Of a stretch of 64,000 nucleotides of DNA, positions 12,501 through 20,410 are shown piece by piece. Source of the DNA: Baylisascaris procyonis. Lineage: Eukaryota; Nematoda; Chromadorea; Rhabditida; Ascarididae. Each line of letters starts with the position of its first letter. The stretch's first letter is position 1. The notes under the pieces are model-generated. The model saw nothing but the letters and a program-made list of their open reading frames with translations. It was not told where the DNA came from and ran no database searches. The position numbers were made by a program, and so were the translations under genes. The stretch spans positions 5,277,501 to 5,341,500 of the forward strand of contig JAZARR010000200.1 of assembly GCA_037389465.1 (NCBI GenBank), in the 5' to 3' direction.

Positions 12501-14603
12501 ATGATCTCATTATCGTATTGAATTCAAGAAATTTGAAAGAAGAGAAATTTGACATTAGCTAAATTAATCAAAATAAACAGGTCAAAATACTTATTTCGGT
12601 TGCGGGTTCGGAAGCAACCTATATATAGAAGCTCGCCCTCGAATTCATACAGAAGAAAATTTATCTTTTTAATTTGAATGCCATCTACTAGGAAATGTTC
12701 CGTGTGAAGTTCTTTCACGCAAATAGAATAGCGTCTTATTACTTTCTATGTCCGCTTCATTTGGAAGTTTCATGTAAACTAAACGCTATATTTCTACTCG
12801 ATATTTCCAAACTTAGGCTTGGTTGAGAATATTTCGTCACTGTGCGCGACCTCAGTGGCAAAAATATAGGCTCAATTCAGTTGCTTGCCTGATTCGTTAT
12901 GCCATAATACTCCATGAGAATTTCCTCACTGCGAAAGATCAAAATAGTTTCATCATAGTGGGAAGACACGGTGAATTGATATGAAGAGAGCAAATTATAG
13001 CTGCCATCAATACATCGCCGGCAGTTCGAATGCCGACCAAACACCTATTCATCCCTCTCCATCCGCATTTCTCCTTCTCTCCCACATTTCCCAATCCTTC
13101 GCTCCCTTCCATCCACATCTATCCCCTCCACTCGACCTTGTCCTATCCACTCTTCCTTCTTTCACATTTCCTTTCTTCTCCCTCTCCCTCCCAAGGTTTT
13201 CATTTCTTTAATATGCACTTGTGTAATTGCCAACTAAATATTATTATTTGAGCCTTGAAACCTTTGAAGAGGCTGAAATTGTTTAATGTTGCTGTTAGAC
13301 GTCGTCCAGCAGCGCTGAAAGACGATCGCTTTCCTTCAGCGTTACCTCGATGGACCGGACTTGCGGTTCCACTATCACCTTCTTGATGGTCCTGACTGCT
13401 CTTATTACCTTCAATTAGCCCTTTCAGGTTTCATTAAAAAATACTAGTGAATGATAAAATGCATGGACAATTAAGCAGGCAGGTAACAAGACAAAATGGC
13501 TACAAAATGTTTGCCCTCAAAGCTAAATTGCTAACACCAACCACTGTTTCATATAACGCAATAGATGATCGATGATATTCTGATGAATACCTTTGTAAAG
13601 ACAAGTTTGTACCGATGCCTCTGACTGCAGAGTCATTTATTCGTCATACCCAATTTTGAGAGATCTCGAAACTGCAGCCCTACATAATGAACGGATACAC
13701 ATTCAGCTGAATACATTCAACTCTGATTATCTATTTCTAACACTCTGATCGATTCGACTTATTTTATTAGGTAACCGTCTTAGCTCTTTCCATGGAATAG
13801 AATATTGCAAGATGGAATAATAAAAACAAACAAGAAGTGCAATAAGCAGCATATAGTTAGAGCCGATATATGAATTTCACGATGATTGTCCTGTCTTAAT
13901 GAGACAACGACACCTGCACTTAACATTCAACATTTATGTCACTGAGCAACACAAATTAACCAGCAAAAGTTTTTTGTTTCCGAATCTGTCTTTTAGAATG
14001 GAATTGCATACCAGCATTGACCACAACTTCCTCACACGTCTCGGGATTGATCTGCGTAACCGTACTCAATCGCCTGTAATCATATCTGGTCGGTTCATTG
14101 TTTCACATCGTACGAAGCTGATTTATAACAAATAGGTTGCTAGCAAGTTAACAGAATATTTCAACATCAGTTCTTTTGAGGAAAAAGTTCCGGGAGGACT
14201 GAAGTACGAGAAAAAATCGAGGTATAATTAAAGGTATAAGTCTTTTTATGGAGCTTACAATATGTCAGATAAAAGTTTCATTGCACAACACTTTCTTGTC
14301 TCACTTTTTCTTTAAAATGAAAAATAGCTCGCTTATTGAATGCCGTTTCTTCATTTGGCAATTGTCGCAATTACTTTATGATGGAAAATACGGCATTTTT
14401 CAGTGATAATTTTCAAAATGTTCGAATCTTCTATAATATTTCAAGATCCAATCTATTTCTAACCTCGCCATATAGAGTTTATATCCATTAGTTTATGGCA
14501 TCAAAAATCAATTTGCAAAATTGCCAATAAATCAAGCCACTGAAATATTATAATGAGGTGTATTTCACTCGATGAATGCAACATACCTTCTACTGGGAAG
14601 CAT
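467..14603 (-). CDS. kcc: K+-Cl- cotransporter (SLC12/KCC family), 5' part of gene, 16 exons
   Basis: Electroneutral K+/Cl- symporter of the plasma membrane (cell volume and intracellular chloride control). Model: complement of join 467..586, 1493..1669, 2205..2301, 3384..3481, 4427..4556, 5247..5411, 5863..5975, 7736..7818, 8223..8332, 9645..9699, 10537..10722, 11482..11625, 12097..12254, 13262..13408, 14012..14073, 14587..14603. This gives 1862 nt, 620 codons plus 2 nt. All introns are GT-AG and all 15 junctions preserve phase. Residues 1-128 are a hydrophilic tail and TM1 starts near 131. Seen motifs include GVYLP, ATNGVV, VTGIM, SGDLKD, LSWPSPW, APRLLQ, FFLMCY and PNWRPRF, which are KCC rather than NKCC in character. 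The cytosolic C-terminal domain (several hundred residues in known KCCs) is off the left edge, so the gene is partial. Introns are AT-rich and hold no recognised gene. Paralogue identity cannot be set from the sequence alone. Confidence 0.93.
1493..1669 (-). CDS. kcc: KCC exon 15, TM9-TM10
   Basis: Residues 522-580. Contains [36 protein letters not shown] and [14 protein letters not shown], all close to KCC sequence. The MCY tyrosine corresponds to the Cl- site residue of TM10. Acceptor cttttcag, donor gttagt. Confidence 0.96.
2205..2301 (-). CDS. kcc: KCC exon 14
   Basis: Residues 490-521. Contains [20 protein letters not shown], matching KCC GAPRLLQAIAKDNIIPFL. Acceptor cctttaag, donor gtaacg, phase 1 to 2. 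Confidence 0.94.
3384..3481 (-). CDS. kcc: KCC exon 13, TM8
   Basis: Residues 457-489. Contains [20 protein letters not shown] and FGAALQCLC, matching [26 protein letters not shown]. The gap to exon 12 is shorter than in vertebrates: LRDN joins SMIV directly. Acceptor attgacag, donor gtacgt. Confidence 0.94.
4427..4556 (-). CDS. kcc: KCC exon 12, after TM6 and TM7
   Basis: Residues 414-456. Contains [19 protein letters not shown] and [16 protein letters not shown], matching the KCC hallmark SGDLKDAQKSIPxGT and LFGACIxGxVLRD. Donor gtaaca. This exon decided the KCC rather than NKCC call. Confidence 0.96.
5247..5411 (-). CDS. kcc: KCC exon 11, loop end and TM6
   Basis: Residues 359-413. Starts [16 protein letters not shown] and ends [17 protein letters not shown]. 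Pro401 and Thr404 match the TM6 K+-site residues of KCC1 (Pro429, Thr432). Donor gttagt, acceptor aattttag. Confidence 0.95.
5863..5975 (-). CDS. kcc: KCC exon 10, extracellular loop
   Basis: Residues 321-358. Contains [10 protein letters not shown] with an N-glycosylation sequon, then [11 protein letters not shown], aligning with KCC FCNSS...C...IPGL. Acceptor ttgttcag, donor gtgagt. The upstream cysteine pair of vertebrate KCC loops has no counterpart between exons 9 and 10. Confidence 0.9.
6463..6487. repeat. Poly(T) tract of 25
   Basis: Uninterrupted T run on the plus strand within the KCC intron between exons 9 and 10 (A run on the transcribed strand's RNA). Confidence 0.95.
7736..7818 (-). 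CDS. kcc: KCC exon 9, TM5
   Basis: Residues 294-320. Begins [20 protein letters not shown], matching [17 protein letters not shown]. Acceptor gctgcag, donor gttagc. It runs into the large extracellular loop. Confidence 0.93.
8223..8332 (-). CDS. kcc: KCC exon 8, TM4
   Basis: Residues 257-293. Contains [20 protein letters not shown] and VRFVQLLAP, matching the KCC pattern MRVYGT...VGVKYVNKFA. Acceptor ttgctatag, donor gtttgt, phase 1 to 0. Confidence 0.93.
9645..9699 (-). CDS. kcc: KCC exon 7
   Basis: 55-nt exon for residues 239-256 ([18 protein letters not shown]), the region after TM3 where KCCs read YIxPxxxxF. Acceptor catttcag is strong and donor gttcgc is weak. It restores phase between exons 6 and 8 (0 to 1). 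Confidence 0.85.
9840..9897. repeat. 28-bp near-perfect inverted repeat (hairpin) in KCC intron
   Basis: Left arm 9840-9867 and right arm 9870-9897 are reverse complements at 26 of 28 positions, separated by two bases (AA). The two differences (9854/9883 and 9860/9877) are transition type, so a transcript of either strand would have one G-U pair and one A-C mismatch. It lies in the intron between KCC exons 6 and 7. The loop is too short for a typical microRNA precursor; it could be a short inverted-repeat element or a cruciform-forming site. Confidence 0.85.
10537..10722 (-). CDS. kcc: KCC exon 6, TM2-TM3
   Basis: Residues 177-238, 62 codons, phase 0 at both ends. Contains [20 protein letters not shown] and then [13 protein letters not shown], the KCC ATNGVVxxGGxYYMISR and GPEFGGAVGLCFY motifs. 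Tyr229 in ASMY matches the K+-site tyrosine of KCC1 (Tyr216). Donor gtaggt. Confidence 0.95.
11482..11625 (-). CDS. kcc: KCC exon 5, TM1-TM2
   Basis: Residues 129-176 in phase 0. Contains [16 protein letters not shown], then [14 protein letters not shown], then a Cys/Leu-rich TM2. This aligns with the KCC TM1 signature GVYLPCLQNIFG. Position 144 is His where the family has a near-invariant Asn whose backbone carbonyl binds K+. Donor gtaagt. Confidence 0.95.
12097..12254 (-). CDS. kcc: KCC exon 4, N-terminal tail before TM1
   Basis: Residues 76-128. It starts with a basic run (SFSRKNKKK), then an acidic DDDDLD stretch, and ends with a basic SEHKK just before the membrane domain. The acceptor aaatgcag and donor gttagc are phase-consistent. 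A short hydrophilic linker before GVYLP is normal for KCCs. Confidence 0.7.
13041..13196. repeat. Pyrimidine-rich tract
   Basis: About 155 nt almost entirely C and T on the plus strand, with a CCATCC/CTCTCC character, inside the KCC intron between exons 3 and 4. The plus-strand ORFs covering it (Pro/Ser/Phe-rich) are low-complexity artefacts. Confidence 0.85.
13262..13408 (-). CDS. kcc: KCC exon 3, N-terminal tail
   Basis: About 49 hydrophilic residues (27-75) rich in Ser, Gly, Asp and Arg, ending NNFSLFKG. Markedly more GC than the flanking introns. Acceptor ttgaag and donor gtttca are weak, but phases agree on both sides. The acidic/serine-rich composition fits a regulatory cytosolic tail. 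Confidence 0.6.
14012..14073 (-). CDS. kcc: KCC exon 2, N-terminal tail
   Basis: Encodes residues 6-26, reading [20 protein letters not shown]. The acceptor is attacag and the donor gtatgc. It resembles the TVxxVxP-type start of KCC N-termini. It enters in phase 2 and leaves in phase 1, matching both neighbours. Confidence 0.65.
14587..14603 (-). CDS. kcc: KCC exon 1 (start codon)
   Basis: ATG at 14603-14601 encodes MLPSR and the exon ends after two bases of codon 6, at donor gtatgt (14586-14581). The start was chosen because phase 2 joins exactly to the next exon and because a T-rich acceptor (tttttttcag) ends at 14616, only 12 nt upstream of the ATG. No other ATG lies between. A very short exon, so less certain than the transmembrane exons. 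Confidence 0.6.
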
Positions 14604-14620
14604 CCTCGTTGTTGCCTGAA
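14604..14620 (-). promoter_or_regulatory. Probable trans-splice (or 5' UTR intron) acceptor of KCC
   Basis: On the minus strand a run of seven T and then cag ends at 14616, and the first exon starts at 14615. Only 12 nt separate it from the ATG. Such short leaders after an outron acceptor are usual for spliced-leader mRNAs; a cis intron in the 5' UTR is the alternative. Confidence 0.45.
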
Positions 14621-16856
14621 AAAAATAATACTCTTCAATATAGTAAGGATGACAATGGCGAATGGTTAGGGTAGGGGATGCAACACGACGTGCGCTTCGG
14701 ATTACTGTAGGAAAAATCCATCAGAGAGACGTCCAAGACTTATTTTATTCTAGTGACCTAGAGGAAATTGTCAGTTTTGTAAGAATCGAAATTCGCAGAA
14801 TTCCAAAATTACCAAAAGTGTTGTCGGAAAGGATCTAAATGAATGAAATGATCCTGTTTTTCTCGGCTAGTTGAAATTCTCTGAAGGAGAGGGGAAGAAG
14901 GCTTGGGGGAAGGGCAGATATGTTCAGAGAAACTAAAAGGGTGTATTTATTCAAATTATTCACAACGTTGAATGCACTGATTTACGATTATTATATGTCC
15001 ACTTCATTGGCAGTCATTCAATTAACTGAATATGCCGATTAATTAGAGGAATTGCTTCATTGCTGACATATCGCTGTTTGTAATATTTATATAATCAAAT
15101 TAAAAGCAGTGCCAAATTTCAGAACATCTGAAACGAACAAGGTCTAAAACATCTGACTAAAAAAAGTGGGCAATTAGGAAATTTCATTGCTAGCTCAAGA
15201 AACATTAAAAGCTCTGGAAGGTCTATATATTGCATTGTGAGCCCAGACAAGGTTATAACAAGATAGAGTCGATTGAAAGAAGTGATAAAGAAAGAATTCG
15301 TCGAATAGGTATAATTCAAGAAATGAATATTGTTCGCATGGCATAACAATTACACTTTTCACATTAGTTTCTTTGCGAAGGAATTCAAATTCTGTAAATT
15401 TCTCTTCCAAGGTTTCATTTATGTAAATCGGCGCATCAGTTATATATCTAAGGTATCGAACGTTCATAATATTGCTTTAAAATGATGAAAATTCGTAAAG
15501 CAACAGGGAATAGAAGCTTAAAAAGTGTGAACAGCAGCCGACAGGGCGGATGAACGATTTCGGCTGTGAGCATTGTATATAACTGCAAAAAACAACACTT
15601 TTCACTGTGCAGCAATTTTCATCGCCGTTATCCGGAAACTAGATTCTGGTACGCATTCACTAACATGAGTTAGATAGGTTTTCCTTGCTCAGCCAACTTC
15701 ACTCATTTTCATATGAAACTTGAAATTGCTGCTTAAAACAGGGGAAAAATAAATCTACAATGGCTAAAGAAAAATTGGTGCGCAAATACTGCAAAATAAG
15801 CAAATCTCTGCAGCAACAATTCAGTTATTATAAAGAAATATGAAAATGTTCATAAATGAAACTACAGAATGAGCAACAGGCGCTCCACCGATATATTGGT
15901 AGAGTACACTATAATAGTTTTCGGCAAACTGCTTCCTGAGGTTTCCTCAAATCGATGAGTCGATGGAATCAATTCGCGCTTGCCGAGCGCCTTAGAGAAC
16001 CTTTAACAACTGAAATCCATATAAAAAGTGCTTTTTAACGTATCGTTTTCATCATCGGTTGTGGATATCCAAGATATGCTAAATCCTGTTGCCATTGGCC
16101 CAGCCACTGTGAATACGTCACAACGGATCTATTTGATCTATGGAATGGAAGCTATTTTAGAGCTGAAGTCGACAGAAAGACCAGCACTAAACGAAACTTC
16201 GTTATCACCATATCACTAATTATCACTAATGGATGGTCTGCTTTCAAGCAACCCGTTGCTGATCACCTAAATCTTCTCATATTTTATAAGTTCTTTCTAC
16301 CGATCAGTGCTCATACCAGCATAAGGTATAATTTTTTTGGCAGTAGCGGAATATTGCTCGCTCATCACTGATAAATTCACGTTGCCATCTATTGTCAGCA
16401 CTCGCGGGACCGGCATCATCCACAAGCGGAGTGAAACAGGTGGATGAATCGTTCGGCTGTATTTACTGATTGCGATATTGCTTACCTGCACTGCTGTATG
16501 CACATAATCAATGCAAGAATCATTTCAATTGGCCCAAATGCGTTTCGTCTGTTCTCTGTTCTCTGCACACAGAAATATTTCCATGCTTCATTTATTTTCG
16601 AAACTTAATTCCTCGAATTAATAGCCATTTTCACCAGAATATTGTCTTCAGGCAGCCTTATCTTCATGCTCAGAATTGCTTATTTGAGTTCGGTTTGTTG
16701 ATCGGCAGGTGAGCAAACTTTTAAAGCATTCAGCAAGCATCTGGATTAGCTAATTGCAGCACTTGGAACAAGATAGAACGAGTTGCGTTCCATGTCAAAC
16801 GCGATGTGCTATCGAGATCTGACAGTAATTCTACGTCAACTGAGTTATCTTTGCAG
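14621..16856. other. Intergenic region upstream of KCC
   Basis: AT-rich DNA upstream of the KCC start. Contains short ORFs on both strands with no recognised family, including 15195-15467 on the minus strand and 16028-16219 on the plus strand. No repeat longer than simple homopolymers seen. May hold the KCC promoter and outron, but no motif was identified. Confidence 0.5.
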
Positions 16857-16948
16857 AAGGAAGAAACAGTTAACAATCGTCAGTATGAAAAAAAGCAAGC
16901 TGGGAGCAGTCGGAATAGCAAACAACAATGAGTGCTTGGAAGCTCAAG
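16857..16948 (+). CDS. Candidate first exon of an unrecognised plus-strand gene
   Basis: The segment follows a good acceptor (tatctttgcag, ending 16856) and ends at a perfect donor (gtaagt from 16949). One frame is open throughout. An ATG at 16885 would encode MKKSKLGAVGIANNNECLEAQ, ending in phase 1. The partner exon was not found and the peptide matches no family I know. Chance occurrence is possible; the pair of strong splice sites is the only support. Confidence 0.3.
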
Positions 16949-19640
16949 GTAAGTAATGTTTTCATCAAGCCACATAAGCTGCCTTGAAATCCACATAAAT
17001 AAAGCTAGTGATACACTTATTCCCAAACGTTTCAATGCACGAATTCAGGGTAGTATATTTTAATAGGCGGGTGCTTGTTGAACGCATATATAAAAATCCG
17101 TTTTGATTTATTGCTTTAAGTTCCATTGTCTAATCAGGTCAAGCCAAATGCAATATCTAGGTATTATGAATTCAATGAACGTTTTCCACGTATATAAGAA
17201 AGACCCATCTTCACTGAAGAAATATTCATTACATATCTCTGGGACTAAACTTAACGCACCATGGATGCTTCGATCAGCCAATGCCACGGATGGATAAATT
17301 ACGGCAGAAGAACCAGGACGAGAAGAAGGAAAGATGAGAGAAGTAACAATTAGCAACTTAAGCGAAGGAAACAGTATTTTCTATCCAATATTTCGAAGTT
17401 CTCGTTTATCAAAAACTTCTAACTAAGGGAAAGTGAAATGGTAATGAGAGGATTTAAGCCGAACAATATAAAACACAGATTCAGAATAGTATGTTTTAAC
17501 GCAAAGTTAGTTGACAATCTCTATCAAAGGTTTGGCAAAATAGTTATAGAACGCAGTTATACACGCACAACATTACGACGCTAATCTCTGCACCATTAAA
17601 ATAGCTGTATATCCGCTCTCATTGATCTACGGTAAACATCCGTTCATATGGAGCAACTGATGCTGATTCATCATAGTTTCATGGAAAAGGCAATGCAACG
17701 ACATAGATGTAGTTCGTTAGTATTTATATTATATTACTGCAAGAGTAAATTGTCACCAATATTAACATGGGCTCCTTTTTTTCACGGCATTCAGGTCAGC
17801 CAATCTGAAATTGACCTGTGATAAATAAACTTTTAGCATTTTTGGCATCGATTTTTGGTGGAAGAAAGGATATGAAAAAGATGTTATAATCGCATCTCTT
17901 CCTCTTTCATCCCTTAAGCCACCCTCCTTCTCCTCACGCCCACTCTCCTCCCCAAATGCATCCTAAGATGCTGGCTCATATTCCATTTGAAGTTTACACG
18001 GCTCACGATGCTAGGAAGACGAATTTTGATCAAGTGCAGCTTGAAGCTAGTGACCTGAAGTTTCATATGGGTAACTTTGAGCAGTAATCTCGAGTCGAAC
18101 AATAATCATGCTTGGGAGAACGGCGATTAATTCGAACAAGATTGAGTAAGTGAGAAGTAAACAAGAAGACCAATTTGACAAGACAAAGAATGTAGTCGTC
18201 ACTTCTAAGGTAAAGAATGATTGTTCGAGAATTAAGACAAGATCTGATCGAGTTGCAATTCGAATGAACCAAGAAAAAAAGGAAGCAAGTTTACATAAAC
18301 ATTAATATGGAGTAAGAAATAATTGATGTTGCTTTGAAACTTCTTTCTAGACTAATACAAAGCAAATATTATGGGTCTTTTGCAAAACTCTAGAAGAGAA
18401 ACAATCGATAGAAGGAAGGCGGTGAACCATAAACAGAAATGAGGTAATGGCCGAGGGGCAATCTAATAGACTCATCGAGACGTAATACGTAAAGAGTAAC
18501 CAAAGTATATCATCGGCATTGCGAATTGGTGGAATTTCATATGTGTGTATACGCAAATGAAATTCGGCCATAAAAATAGCACATATGAAATGGTTGTACA
18601 GGAATTCATAACCAAATCCCTTCACGTATATTTGTATTAGTTGTTCTCATAAGAATTTGATAAAGTATAAAATATGTTCACTTTCACTCAGCAAATATTA
18701 CTTATCGACTTTTCCATTCTGCGTTCGTTATTGTGAAAAATTCTTGTGCTTTTATTCGTTTATAATATATGAGTTAAGATTCTTAAACAGTCCAGAATAA
18801 TCCACCACTTGAACGCCTGTAAGATCAGCTTATTCATTGAAGAGAATCAGGCCAACTTAGCATTATAGAAAATCAATTTATCACTTCAACGACGAATGTT
18901 GCTTTAGAAGTATGATATGTCCATTGAAGTGCTCCTAGAATGTTGCTGCTTCGATAATTTAAAAGCCAACACTACTATGTTTATGTTCACAGCTTGATTA
19001 CTCTTAGATGCAGTAAATGTATTTTCACCGCCTCTCCAAAAACCTTTTTTTGCCGCAGTTGTATTTGGATTCTCAATCAAAATTTATGACGATTACCTCG
19101 GAACGTTTTTATATGTGATGGTAATGACACTTTTCAATTCGTTGAATGATCATCGCAGCTTTATCGACACTCCGATTTGAAATTTTTTTTGTTACCTAGT
19201 TCATTTAAACAGTCAGAAAAATTGTTAGAATGAAAGAGAGGATGTAAAAATGGCTAGGATAATTGTTGCTTTCGGATTACTCAAAAAAGTGCAAATTTTC
19301 AATCAACCAGTCGAATCATCTCTCGTCCGACCTTTTCGGCGATACAGTCGATTTTCAAAGCACATAACATGAGTATGATGGATGAATTCTCAATGGGCAT
19401 TTGCATTGGTCTTCCATTCATATCGCAAATTATCGTTCAAAACTTTACTTCATTTTCTGACCACTCAAATATTTCACATCCATTGCGCTTTTGTAACTTC
19501 ACATTTGCAAAGTGTATTATGGCAAAGCATTGTCTGCGTGTATTTGGGCGTATATGTTTGTCTGTTGATTATTTCAGCTCGAAAACCACTGAAGCCGGAG
19601 CTGTGGAATTTGTCTAGCATGACGTGATCTACACTGAAGG

Positions 19641-19727
19641 CTGATTTTTGATCATTCTTCTCAAAGTTGTTAGTTCCATGTAGAATTCGATAATGGAAGC
19701 TAAACTATGCGTTTTTGCAAGAAAATG
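19641..19727. repeat. Imperfect direct repeat, copy A
   Basis: Shares TTCTCAAAG, TTAGTTCCATG and TTTTTGCAAGAAAAT blocks, in order, with 19991-20061. Copy A carries 15 extra bases flanked by ATG, so the copies differ by a small indel and scattered substitutions. Not coding in any convincing frame. Confidence 0.75.
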
Positions 19728-19990
19728 CTAATGTTTAGCTGATCTACTAATTGGGGAGGAGCTTAACGAATTTAAAGCAAAAAAGAACTGCATGCATTTT
19801 GCAGCTAGTTGATTTCTAATTTACAACAGCAGTTGCACAATAAAATGAAAAAGTGTGCTAAAGAAGTTTGCGTGGTATACGCTGTTACATTCACTTCACC
19901 TGAGCAAACAGTTTCATAGAGTAATAACAAACAGTAAAAACCTTATAGACGAAATTCGTTCTCTGCAATAAATCCGATGTAAAATGAATG

Positions 19991-20061
19991 TAAATTTTTG
20001 GTCACCCTTCTCAAAGATGTTAGTTCCATGGAAGCGAAGCTATGTGTTTTTGCAAGAAAAT
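19991..20061. repeat. Imperfect direct repeat, copy B
   Basis: Second copy of the 19641-19727 segment, 350 bp downstream and in the same orientation, lacking the 15-base ATG-flanked insert. Confidence 0.75.
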
Positions 20062-20337
20062 TTCTAAAAATGTATAAAAAGGTGGATTTTGTTGTCAGTT
20101 TGTGTGATCATCTAAAATTATTTTACATATTTTATTAGTTGTAGGTAACTTGTTAAGTTGGTTGTTCTGATGGATGGGATTCTAAAACGTATGATAGCAT
20201 CGATTCGTCTGGAATGTTTCTCCAGTTTCTTAAAATGTATTTTAGGCAAAACTTCAACTGCAGTATAGTGTTGCTTTCTTCTTGAATGGTGGTGAGATAT
20301 TCAATACAAAAGTATCGAGGACAAATAATATTAGTTG

Positions 20338-20410
20338 AGAGTGTCGGAGGAAGAAGGAGGAAGAGTGGGAGAGAGGGGGGGGGGGGGGAGACCGAAAAAG
20401 AGAGAGACGA
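20338..20410. repeat. Purine tract with G14 run
   Basis: Plus-strand GA-rich tract containing an uninterrupted run of about 14 G, followed by AGAGAGA. Low complexity. Confidence 0.85.

Noticed and set aside
13016..13034. T-arm-like hairpin around GTTCGAA, suggesting a tRNA
   Set aside because: The stem does not place G53 and C61 correctly, and no acceptor, D or anticodon arms pair upstream.
12981..13251. Pro/Ser-rich ORFs on the plus strand
   Set aside because: Translation of a pyrimidine tract inside a KCC intron.
16028..16219. Possible ligand-gated channel fragment (GPATVNTSQRIYLIYG)
   Set aside because: Only a vague resemblance to the channel beta-strand pattern; the expected following motifs (FxRQxW, Cys-loop) are absent in all frames.
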